Part shown: positions 37,849-44,888 of the stretch, in pieces
Layout: each line of letters opens with the position of its first letter
Numbering within the stretch: position 1 is the first letter of the stretch
NCBI RefSeq assembly: GCF_012272815.1
Contig: NZ_JAAWWL010000002.1
Coordinates: 1-64,000, forward strand
DNA from: Croceivirga thetidis
GTDB lineage: Bacteria > Bacteroidota > Bacteroidia > Flavobacteriales > Flavobacteriaceae
Reading direction: 5' to 3'
DNA length: 64,000 bases
Position numbers and translations under genes: made by a program
The notes under the pieces: model-generated
Seen by the model: the letters and a program-made list of their open reading frames with translations, nothing else
Told to the model about the DNA's origin: nothing
Databases searched by the model: none

Positions 37849-38313
37849 ATGATGAAAAAACTAATTTTGACAAGTGCTCTTGTCTTATTTTTTGCAATCT
37901 CAATGCAAAGCCAAGTTTATTCAACAGCTCTTGGTTTAGGAATTGATTCAGGTAACGGAGCTACTTTTGTTGGCCCGTCTGTTAAACACTTTTTCTCTGA
38001 GAATCATGCAGGACAGGCAGAGGTCACTTTTGAAACAGGGGTGACGGCCATAACAGCTTTGTACCAATTTCATGATGAATTTGATGGCGCTAATGGATTA
38101 CAGTGGTTTGCTGGAGGTGGTGCTACTTTGTTCTCAGGTAGTGGTGATTCCTTATTTGCACTTCGAGGTTCCTTGGGTCTTGATTTCAAAATACCTGGTG
38201 CTCCAATAGCACTTGCCTTCGATTGGAGGCCGGCGCTTGCATTGGATGGAGATGCTGGTAACACCTTTGAAGCCGGCGCTTTTGGATTCGGCGGTAGGTA
38301 TGTCTTTAATTAG
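37849..38313 (+). CDS. Small outer-membrane beta-barrel protein
   Basis: A 154-residue protein with a signal peptide (LILTSALVLFFAISMQSQ) and barrel-like strands: 'ALGLGIDSGNGATFVGPSVKHFF', 'GQAEVTFETGVTAITALYQF', 'LFALRGSLGLDFKI', 'IALAFDWRPAL' and the last strand 'AFGFGGRYVFN'. It starts 81 bases after the preceding gene and ends at a strong terminator. An alternative ATG one codon later (37852) is equally plausible. Confidence 0.8.
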   Translation: MMKKLILTSALVLFFAISMQSQVYSTALGLGIDSGNGATFVGPSVKHFFSENHAGQAEVTFETGVTAITALYQFHDEFDGANGLQWFAGGGATLFSGSGDSLFALRGSLGLDFKIPGAPIALAFDWRPALALDGDAGNTFEAGAFGFGGRYVFN

Positions 38314-38339
38314 ATTATGATCACTAAGATTTATTAATG

Positions 38340-38369
38340 ACGGCAACATTAAGTTGCCGTTTTTTTTTG
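38340..38369 (+). terminator. Rho-independent terminator
   Basis: Perfect 8-bp stem ACGGCAAC/GTTGCCGT with a five-base loop (38340-38360) followed by a run of T to 38368. It ends the small beta-barrel transcript 27 bases after its stop. Confidence 0.85.
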
Positions 38370-38476
38370 AGTTGTTGCCGAACATAAGGAAACTACGGCA
38401 TGCTTCTTGTAACCCGCTTATAGATTGATTTTCAAAAAATTAAATATTTTTAAAATCCTATTGAAACACTATTCTT

Positions 38477-39076
38477 ATGAAAAAACTATTTTTTTTAATT
38501 GGCTTTTGTCTGATTGCTAACGGTCTTACAGCTCAAAGTCCTATCAAATTTGGAGTTACCGGCGGATTATTAAATTCAGACGCTAATATTGACCTTTCAC
38601 TAGGGTCGATAGTAGAATTGGCCTCAATCGACGCTGTTAATGAAACAGGTTTTTATATTGGATTGATTTCTGATATAGAGGTTGCTGAATCCTTTCATGT
38701 TCAACCAGAACTAACTTATGGTAGCGCCGGAGATTTATCTTTTGTTTACTTCCCTATAATGGCGAAGTACTACCTTATAGCTAACAAACTAAATGTTCAA
38801 CTTGGTCCACAATTAACATTTTCATCAAACCTTGATGATATTAAAAATGCCATTCAAGATATTGAAGGGGTCTTGGGAACAAATGGTAATATTGACGATG
38901 TGCTGAACACTTTCGGTGTCGATATCGGATTTGGAGCTGGTTTAGATATTACGGATAAGTTATCCGTGCAGGCAAGATATGCCCTTGAGCTTTCAGACAG
39001 GTATTCAGGTCCATTAGGTAATTCATTGGATATTAGAGGCGCCACCCTGAATGTCGGAATAGCCTATTTCTTTTAA
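38477..39076 (+). CDS. Outer-membrane beta-barrel (porin-like) protein
   Basis: A 199-residue protein with a signal peptide (MKKLFFLIGFCLIANGLTAQ). 'IKFGVTGGLLNSDANIDLS', 'ETGFYIGLISDIEVAESFHVQPELTYG', 'YFPIMAKYYLIANKLNVQLGPQLTF' and the end 'GATLNVGIAYFF' match PF13568-type outer-membrane proteins with a barrel of eight strands or so. The aromatic C-terminal residue is the BAM signal. No specific function. A terminator follows, so it is transcribed separately from aroQ. Confidence 0.85.
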   Translation: MKKLFFLIGFCLIANGLTAQSPIKFGVTGGLLNSDANIDLSLGSIVELASIDAVNETGFYIGLISDIEVAESFHVQPELTYGSAGDLSFVYFPIMAKYYLIANKLNVQLGPQLTFSSNLDDIKNAIQDIEGVLGTNGNIDDVLNTFGVDIGFGAGLDITDKLSVQARYALELSDRYSGPLGNSLDIRGATLNVGIAYFF

Positions 39077-39091
39077 CCAAATGATGAGATT

Positions 39092-39119
39092 GAAAAAGGG
39101 AGTTTTACTCTCTTTTTTT
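39092..39119 (+). terminator. Rho-independent terminator
   Basis: Stem AAAAAGGGAGT/ACTCTCTTTTT with one G-T pair and a three-base loop (39093-39117), ending in a T run. It lies 16 bases after the porin-like gene. Confidence 0.75.
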
Positions 39120-39136
39120 ATGCATTTAAATATCTA

Positions 39137-39144
39137 TACTTTTG
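39137..39144 (+). promoter_or_regulatory. Predicted -7 promoter box of aroQ (TACTTTTG)
   Basis: Exact TAnnTTTG match ending four bases before the ATG at 39149. Transcription should start at the start codon, making aroQ mRNA leaderless. Confidence 0.6.
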
Positions 39145-39148
39145 ATAA

Positions 39149-39562
39149 ATGAAGTTAATTATCATTAACGGTCCGAATTTGAACCTTTTAGGAAAACGTG
39201 AGCCTGAGGTTTATGGTAGCAAAACATTTGAAGACTACTTTGATGAAATTCAAAATAGATTTGATTCCCTACAAATAGATTATTTTCAATCGAACATTGA
39301 AGGTGAGTTGATTGATAAAATTCAACAAGTAGGTTTTGATTATGATGGTATTATTTTAAATGCTGCAGCGTACACCCATACTTCGGTGGGCATTGGTGAT
39401 GCAATTAAGGCTATAACAACCCCAGTTATAGAAGTTCATATTTCAAATACCTTCTCTAGGGAAGAATTCAGGCACCAATCATACATATCGCCAGTTGCAA
39501 AAGGGGTCATTTTAGGTTTTGGTCTGCAGAGTTACGACTTGGCGATTCAAAGCTTTTTGTGA
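39149..39562 (+). CDS. aroQ: Type II 3-dehydroquinate dehydratase
   Basis: Dehydrates 3-dehydroquinate to 3-dehydroshikimate in the shikimate pathway. The 137-residue length is normal for the dodecameric type II enzyme. It shows 'IINGPNLNLLGKREPEVYG' with the lid Arg and the catalytic Tyr ('REPEVYG'), 'FQSNIEGELIDKIQ', 'GIILNAAAYTHTSVGI' and 'PVIEVHISNTFSREEFRHQSYISPVAKGVILGFG' with the catalytic His. Confidence 0.96.
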   Translation: MKLIIINGPNLNLLGKREPEVYGSKTFEDYFDEIQNRFDSLQIDYFQSNIEGELIDKIQQVGFDYDGIILNAAAYTHTSVGIGDAIKAITTPVIEVHISNTFSREEFRHQSYISPVAKGVILGFGLQSYDLAIQSFL

Positions 39563-39637
39563 TTTAGTTAAGAAAACTATACATCCAATAGACTGTTTTC
39601 ATCCGTATTTTATTGAAATATATAATCCCCAATTACG

Positions 39638-40867
39638 ATGAAACTATACAGATTAACTTTTATAGCCTTACTGGCTCTATTTTTTGCATGTAATTCAGAT
39701 ACCATTGAGCCAATAGGAGATGATGGGCAAGACAGTCAACAAGACGACTCAAATGACGATGGTGATGATGGTGTGGATGATGGTATTCTTAATGAAACAG
39801 TAACGGTATCGGTTGTAAATGCATTTGAGAATTTAGCTTTTACCCAGCCTTTAGATTTACAGTCACCGAATGATGGTACTGACCGAATTTTTGTTGCAGA
39901 GAAAACGGGTCGAATTCGAGTTTTTGAAAATGATCCTAATGTTACTTCAGCAGACACCTATTTAGATTTAAGTGGCAACCTTTCTACTACAAGTGAACAA
40001 GGTTTGATTGGCTTTGCGTTCCACCCAGATTACGCTTCAAATGGTTATGTATATGTTTGTTACAACCCCTCAACCGGTGTTTCCAATATTTCAAGGTTTA
40101 CCGTTTCACAATCCAATGCCAACGCGGTTGACCCAGGTAGTGAAGTTTTGATTATTCAGATTTCGCAACCGGATACAAACCACAACGGAGGGCAATTGGC
40201 GTTTGGACCTGATGGATATTTATATATTTCCTCAGGTGATGGTGGCGGTGCAGGTGATACTGACAATAATTCTCAAACAAGAAGTAATTTATTAGGTAAT
40301 ATCTTGCGTATTGATGTGGATAATACAGAAAATGGATTGAACTATGCTATCCCTCTAAGCAATCCTTTTGTTGGTGAAAATGGAGTTCGTGGTGAAATCT
40401 ACGCTTATGGTTTACGAAACCCTTGGCGAATGAGTTTTGATTCTGAATCAGGTAGTCTTTGGGCTGCCGATGTAGGTCAGGGAGCAAGAGAGGAAATAGA
40501 TGTTATTGTTTCTGGGGGAAATTATGGTTGGAAGCTTTTTGAGGGTACATCATGTTTTTCAGGAGATTGCAATGACTCAGGTCTCACACCTCCAATTTAT
40601 GAATATGGACATGATAATGGCGATCGCTCGGTCACGGGAGGAACGGTGTACCGAGGTGATGAAATAAGTTCTTTAAAGGGAAAATATATTTACGGCGATT
40701 ACGTAAGTGGGCGAATTTGGGCCTTGGAAACAGATGGTAGTACCAACCAACTTGTTACAGGATCACGTTTGAGTGTTTCAGCTTTCGGCGTCGATTCGAA
40801 TAAAGAACTTTACGTATGTGATTTGGTGGGTGGAATCTACAAGTTTGTAGAAACCCCAATTCAATAA
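39638..40867 (+). CDS. PQQ-type sugar dehydrogenase lipoprotein (sGDH/Hhip-like propeller)
   Basis: A 409-residue protein. The signal 'FIALLALFFAC' is a lipobox; the next 35 residues are very rich in Asp and Gln, a spacer consistent with surface-exposed lipoproteins. The body is a six-bladed glucose/sorbosone dehydrogenase propeller: 'LGFAFHP-like' strand 'QGLIGFAFHPDYASNGYVYV', 'HNGGQLAFGPDGYLYISSGDGGG' with the probable catalytic His, 'YGLRNPWRMSFD' with the Arg-Asn pair seen at the PQQ site, and 'GGNYGWKLFEG'. It probably oxidises a sugar outside the inner membrane. Its domain resembles the N-terminal module of the 2018-residue protein at 51713. Confidence 0.88.
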   Translation: MKLYRLTFIALLALFFACNSDTIEPIGDDGQDSQQDDSNDDGDDGVDDGILNETVTVSVVNAFENLAFTQPLDLQSPNDGTDRIFVAEKTGRIRVFENDPNVTSADTYLDLSGNLSTTSEQGLIGFAFHPDYASNGYVYVCYNPSTGVSNISRFTVSQSNANAVDPGSEVLIIQISQPDTNHNGGQLAFGPDGYLYISSGDGGGAGDTDNNSQTRSNLLGNILRIDVDNTENGLNYAIPLSNPFVGENGVRGEIYAYGLRNPWRMSFDSESGSLWAADVGQGAREEIDVIVSGGNYGWKLFEGTSCFSGDCNDSGLTPPIYEYGHDNGDRSVTGGTVYRGDEISSLKGKYIYGDYVSGRIWALETDGSTNQLVTGSRLSVSAFGVDSNKELYVCDLVGGIYKFVETPIQ

Positions 40868-40871
40868 AAAA

Positions 40872-41147
40872 TTATTTGCTGAAATTTTTTTTATCGGCAT
40901 AAAAGGTTCCAAAGGGGAGTAAAGAAGCCAATGCAAAAATCAGAAAGCGCTTTATTCCCCATTTTTTTTCGAACACCAAAACAGTCAATAACAAAAAGTA
41001 CACAATAAACAAGCTGCCGTGGGCGTAGCCTACCCATTTATTGGGTTGTCCGATGTCTGCCCAATATTTCAATGGCATGGTTAGCCCAAAAAGCAATAGG
41101 TAAGAGATTCCTTCTAATATTGCTGTTATTCTAAAAGCCTTCAGCAT
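40872..41147 (-). CDS. DUF3817 family membrane protein
   Basis: A 91-residue protein with three helices. The start 'LKAFRITAILEGISYLLLFGLTMPLKY' and 'GYAHGSLFIVYFLLLTVL' are the DUF3817 signature, found also as a domain in YdzA-like proteins. Function unknown. It lies five bases downstream of lpdA on the same strand and may be co-transcribed. Confidence 0.9.
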   Translation of the reverse strand: MLKAFRITAILEGISYLLLFGLTMPLKYWADIGQPNKWVGYAHGSLFIVYFLLLTVLVFEKKWGIKRFLIFALASLLPFGTFYADKKNFSK

Positions 41148-41152
41148 ATTCC

Positions 41153-42544
41153 TTACAAATGAATTACCTCATCATAAGCATCTGCGACAGCTTCCATTAC
41201 CGCTTCGCTCATTGTTGGATGCGGATGAACTGCTTTTAAAACTTCATGCCCGGTAGTTTCAAGTTTTCGTGCTACAACAGCTTCGGCTATCATATCAGTC
41301 ACTCCAACACCAATCATATGGCAACCCAACCATTCTCCATACTTTGCATCAAAGATTACTTTAACAAAGCCGTCGGCATTACCCCCGGCTTTGGCTTTTC
41401 CGCTTGCTGAAAAAGGAAATTTGCCTACTTTGATTTCGTATCCTTTTTCCAAGGCCTGTTTTTCAGTAAGACCGACCGAAGCAACTTCTGGCATACAATA
41501 GGTACAGCCTGGAATATTACCATAGTCCAATGGTTCAACATGCATTCCCTTTATTTTTTCTACACACAATATGCCCTCTGCAGAAGCAACGTGCGCTAAA
41601 GCTGGCCCGGCGGTTACGTCACCAATGGCATAATAACCAGGTATATTCGTTTGATAGTAATCGTTTACCAGAATTTTATCCCTATCTGTTGCTATTCCTA
41701 CATCTTCAAGGCCTATATTTTCGATATTGGTTTTAATACCCACAGCAGATAAAACCACATCGGCCTCTAGAACTTCTTCGCCTTTTGAGGTTTTTACCGT
41801 TGCCCTGACCCCTTCACTAGATGTGTCAACATGTGTTACCTCAGCTGAAGTTTTGATTTTTATCCCTGATTTTTTAAAACTTCGTTCCAGTTGTTTTGAA
41901 ACATCTTCATCTTCTACGGGAACAATTCTTGGTAAATATTCGACCACGGTTACTTCAGTGCCCATAGCATTATAGAAATAAGCAAATTCTATTCCGATAG
42001 CACCACTCCCAACTACAATTAACTTCTTTGGTTGCTCACTCAAGGTCATCGCTTCACGGTAACCAATTACTTTTTTGCCATCTTGCGGTAAACTTGGCAA
42101 TTCTCGACTTCTAGCCCCAGTCGCTACTATTATATGGTCAGCAGTATATTCAGCTGGGTCACCATGTTCCCCTTTGACAATTACTTTTTTGCCAGGTTGA
42201 ACTTTACCGTAGCCTGATAAAACTTCAATTTTGTTTTTTTTCATCAAGAACTGAACACCTTTGCTCATGCCATCGGCTACGCCTCGACTACGTTTAACGA
42301 CAGCGTCAAAATCATGTTCTACATCGTTTGCCTTAAGGCCATAGTCTTCTGCGTGTTTAAGGTATTCAAAAACCTGTGCTGATTTCAACAGTGCTTTGGT
42401 TGGAATACACCCCCAATTCAAACAAACTCCACCTAGGCTTTCTTTTTCAACTATTGCAGTTTTAAATCCTAATTGTGAAGCTCTAATGGCGGTTACGTAG
42501 CCTCCTGGTCCGCTTCCTAGTACAATGACATCAAAATGACTCAT
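41153..42544 (-). CDS. lpdA: Dihydrolipoyl dehydrogenase (E3)
   Basis: A 463-residue FAD-dependent enzyme that reoxidises dihydrolipoamide in 2-oxoacid dehydrogenase complexes and glycine cleavage. The FAD motif is 'VIVLGSGPGGYVTAIRASQLG', the redox disulfide 'GGVCLNWGCIPTKALL', the NAD motif 'LIVVGSGAIGIEFAYFYNAMG' and the C-terminal catalytic His-Glu 'HPHPTMSEAVMEA'. The length is standard. No E1 or E2 gene is adjacent. Confidence 0.96.
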   Translation of the reverse strand: MSHFDVIVLGSGPGGYVTAIRASQLGFKTAIVEKESLGGVCLNWGCIPTKALLKSAQVFEYLKHAEDYGLKANDVEHDFDAVVKRSRGVADGMSKGVQFLMKKNKIEVLSGYGKVQPGKKVIVKGEHGDPAEYTADHIIVATGARSRELPSLPQDGKKVIGYREAMTLSEQPKKLIVVGSGAIGIEFAYFYNAMGTEVTVVEYLPRIVPVEDEDVSKQLERSFKKSGIKIKTSAEVTHVDTSSEGVRATVKTSKGEEVLEADVVLSAVGIKTNIENIGLEDVGIATDRDKILVNDYYQTNIPGYYAIGDVTAGPALAHVASAEGILCVEKIKGMHVEPLDYGNIPGCTYCMPEVASVGLTEKQALEKGYEIKVGKFPFSASGKAKAGGNADGFVKVIFDAKYGEWLGCHMIGVGVTDMIAEAVVARKLETTGHEVLKAVHPHPTMSEAVMEAVADAYDEVIHL

Positions 42545-42613
42545 GCAAATTTGTTTTTAGTTTTAGATGATGATTGTTTCTAATAAAGAAACAGCTGCAA
42601 ATTTAAGGAAGAG

Positions 42614-43147
42614 CTAGGAGTTTTTACCAAACATTTCGCTATTGAATTGTTTGGATTCTCCTTTGTTAATTGTTAGCGAATTCCAATGCTCTCCTTTTTG
42701 TAGTTTACCCAATAAAACGATTTGTCCGACGTGACTGGAATAATGTGCTAATTGACGGTTTATTGCTTCAATTACAGTATGTTTTTGTCCTCGAATTTTG
42801 ATAATGGAGTCGAAATTGTTTTGATTTAGTTGGTCCAATGCCTTGAACAGGCAATTCCAGCCTTCTTCCCATAAGTTTAAAATTTCTGCCTTTGTTTTTG
42901 GAGCAGCATCGAATTCTGCATCGCGATTGCGCCATTGCTTTTCGCCATCCTCGGTTAAAAAATTGGTCCATCGGCTGAGCATATTTCCAACCATATGCTT
43001 GACAATGAGTGCAATACTATTATCGTTATGCGAAGATTGCCAATGAAGTTGTTTTTGATTTAATTGAATAAAGGTTTTGTCTCCGTATTCCTTATATCGC
43101 TCAAACTCGAATCTTACGTTTAACAAATAGTTTTCGACAAAATTCAT
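42614..43147 (-). CDS. DUF1572 (DinB-like) family protein
   Basis: A 177-residue protein of the DUF1572/DinB-like four-helix family: 'SNDNSIALIVKHMVGNMLSRWTNFLTEDGEK'-type segment with a conserved His, 'WEEGWNCLFKALDQL' and 'AINRQLAHYSSHVGQIVLLGK' with further His residues in positions that bind a metal in DinB proteins. Catalytic activity is unknown; some DinB relatives are thiol S-transferases. Its start overlaps the stop of msrB by four bases, so the pair is translationally coupled. Confidence 0.88.
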   Translation of the reverse strand: MNFVENYLLNVRFEFERYKEYGDKTFIQLNQKQLHWQSSHNDNSIALIVKHMVGNMLSRWTNFLTEDGEKQWRNRDAEFDAAPKTKAEILNLWEEGWNCLFKALDQLNQNNFDSIIKIRGQKHTVIEAINRQLAHYSSHVGQIVLLGKLQKGEHWNSLTINKGESKQFNSEMFGKNS

Positions 43148-43551
43148 TGTTCTTTTTCCGGATCAAACCCAATACTCAATGAGTTTATACAATAACGTTG
43201 ACCTGTTGTTTCTTTTGGGCCATCATTGAAAACGTGACCTAGGTGACTGCCACAATTGGCACATAAGGTTTCTGTTCGGATCATACCATGCGAGGTGTCT
43301 CTAACATATTCAATTGCTCCTTCAACTGCTTGGTCAAATGAGGGCCAACCACAGCCACTTTCGAATTTGTTTCCACTTTCGAATAGTATGGCATTACAAG
43401 CTTTACAATGATAATTTCCTTTTTCAAAGTGAAGATTATATTCCCCTGTGAAGGGCCTTTCAGTTGCTTTTTTGCGAAGGATTAGAAACTCATCTGTTGT
43501 TAGCTGATCTTTCCACTCCTTTTCAGATTTTTCGATAGAATACTTTTTCAA
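43144..43551 (-). CDS. msrB: Peptide-methionine (R)-S-oxide reductase, cytoplasmic
   Basis: Reduces methionine R-sulfoxide in proteins. The 135-residue protein has no signal peptide. It shows the zinc-binding pairs 'CKAC' and 'CANC', the 'GCGWPSF' motif with a Cys that can act as the resolving residue, and the catalytic Cys in 'QRYCINSLSIGF'. The downstream DUF1572 gene overlaps it by four bases. A second MsrB gene lies 37 bases upstream on the same strand. Confidence 0.95.
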   Translation of the reverse strand: MKKYSIEKSEKEWKDQLTTDEFLILRKKATERPFTGEYNLHFEKGNYHCKACNAILFESGNKFESGCGWPSFDQAVEGAIEYVRDTSHGMIRTETLCANCGSHLGHVFNDGPKETTGQRYCINSLSIGFDPEKEQ

Positions 43552-43588
43552 TGCGTTTAATTTTTACTTAAAACTAACTGTAAAAATA

Positions 43589-44080
43589 TTAATAGCTGCT
43601 ATCCGGTATAAAATCCAAGGCAGCTCCGTTAATACAATGTCTTTTTCCGGTAGGTTTAGGACCATCTTCAAATACATGTCCTAGGTGACCACCACAGTTT
43701 GCACAATGTTCTTCGGTTCTAGGGTATCCAATTTTGTAGTCCACATCGAATTCAACATTACCTTCAATTTCTTGATAAAAACTTGGCCAACCTGTTCCAG
43801 ATTTGAACTTGGTCTCACTTCTGAACAGTTTAGTACCACAACCAGCACACACATAGGTTCCTTTTTCATTGTTTTCCAGTAAATCACTGGTAAAAGAATA
43901 TTCTGTTCCGGCCTTTCGTAATATGTAATATTCCATATCGTTTAATTCAGACCTCCATTCTGCATCGGTCTTACTAACCGGAAAGGTTTTTGTTTCCGCT
44001 TTTGAAACAGTCTTATTTTGCACAGTATTCATGCAACCTACAAAAACCAAAACTATAACTAACAGAAAATATCTTGGCAT
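43589..44080 (-). CDS. msrB: Peptide-methionine (R)-S-oxide reductase, lipoprotein form
   Basis: A 163-residue paralogue with a lipobox signal ('FLLVIVLVFVGC'), so it acts in the envelope. It keeps the zinc pairs 'CAGC' and 'CANC' and the catalytic Cys in 'KRHCINGAALDF', but has 'GTGWPSF' where the cytoplasmic paralogue has GCGWPSF, so it lacks that resolving Cys and must be recycled differently. The two genes appear to be a tandem pair specialised for cytoplasm and periplasm. Confidence 0.93.
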   Translation of the reverse strand: MPRYFLLVIVLVFVGCMNTVQNKTVSKAETKTFPVSKTDAEWRSELNDMEYYILRKAGTEYSFTSDLLENNEKGTYVCAGCGTKLFRSETKFKSGTGWPSFYQEIEGNVEFDVDYKIGYPRTEEHCANCGGHLGHVFEDGPKPTGKRHCINGAALDFIPDSSY

Positions 44081-44125
44081 AATTCTTTTTTTAATTCGAC
44101 GTAAAATCGTGATAATCCTTTCAAT

Positions 44126-44154
44126 AAAAAAACCCGTTTCAATTTTGAAACGGG
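44126..44154 (-). terminator. Terminator of the collagen-like lipoprotein gene
   Basis: A perfect 10-bp stem CCCGTTTCAA/TTGAAACGGG (44133-44154) with a two-base central spacer, and A7 on its left that reads as a T-tract for leftward transcription. Confidence 0.8.
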
Positions 44155-44179
44155 CCTCTTAATTATATTTTAATAATGA

Positions 44180-44755
44180 CTAAAATCCAATTCTTTGAAT
44201 ATCGTCTTCACCCATATTTATTTCATCCATTACAGCATTCAAATTGGTAGGGTCAAAGTTAGGGTCTTCAGAGAATTCGGTTGGGACTATTACAATTCTA
44301 AATACTTGATCATCCGTATCAGCAGGTAACAAAGTGGCTAAATCAAAATCCGATTCTAGAAATATGCTAACGTCTAAAAATGTGTGGTCAAAATTGTACT
44401 GCAAGAGACCTTGGTCTAGTATCCTAGTCTGTGGTAAAAGACGCCATACATCAATCGGATCTCCACCATTTGGGTCATCTACTTGTTCCCATAACAGGTA
44501 AACAAAGACTGCGTCTGATTCAAATACCTCCACAGTACTCGGAAATTCATAAAAAATCGAATAGTTATTATTCGCGTCGAAAGTTCCTTGAATCTCCAAT
44601 ACTTGTCCCAAAATATTAATGCCATCTGCTCCATCTATACCATTGAGACCGTCAAGTCCATCAAAGCCAGGAGGACCTGGAGGGCCCGCAGGACCTTCAC
44701 ATGAAATAACGGCCAAGGCGACCAAACTTCCTAAAAGTAATTTTAATTTTTGCAT
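44180..44755 (-). CDS. Lipoprotein with short collagen-like Gly-X-Y segment
   Basis: A 191-residue protein. The lipobox ends 'AVISC', and from two residues later nine consecutive Gly-X-Y triplets follow (GPA, GPP, GPP, GFD, GLD, GLN, GID, GAD, GIN). The remaining 140 residues form an Asp-rich beta-type domain ('EIQGTFDANNNYSIFYEFP', 'VFVYLLWEQVDD') of no family I recognise; similar proteins occur in Bacteroidota. The triplets could form a short trimeric stalk at the membrane. Terminated by a strong hairpin. Confidence 0.82.
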   Translation of the reverse strand: MQKLKLLLGSLVALAVISCEGPAGPPGPPGFDGLDGLNGIDGADGINILGQVLEIQGTFDANNNYSIFYEFPSTVEVFESDAVFVYLLWEQVDDPNGGDPIDVWRLLPQTRILDQGLLQYNFDHTFLDVSIFLESDFDLATLLPADTDDQVFRIVIVPTEFSEDPNFDPTNLNAVMDEINMGEDDIQRIGF

Positions 44756-44888
44756 GATTTTCTATTTGTATGAATTGATTGCATTATAGTAAACAAAAAG
44801 CGTTCCAAAAAAAATGAATTCAAAAAACTGAACTGTTGCTTTTGGTTGTTTTAAAGATGGTTATCTTGCGAATAACTAAATCATCACC

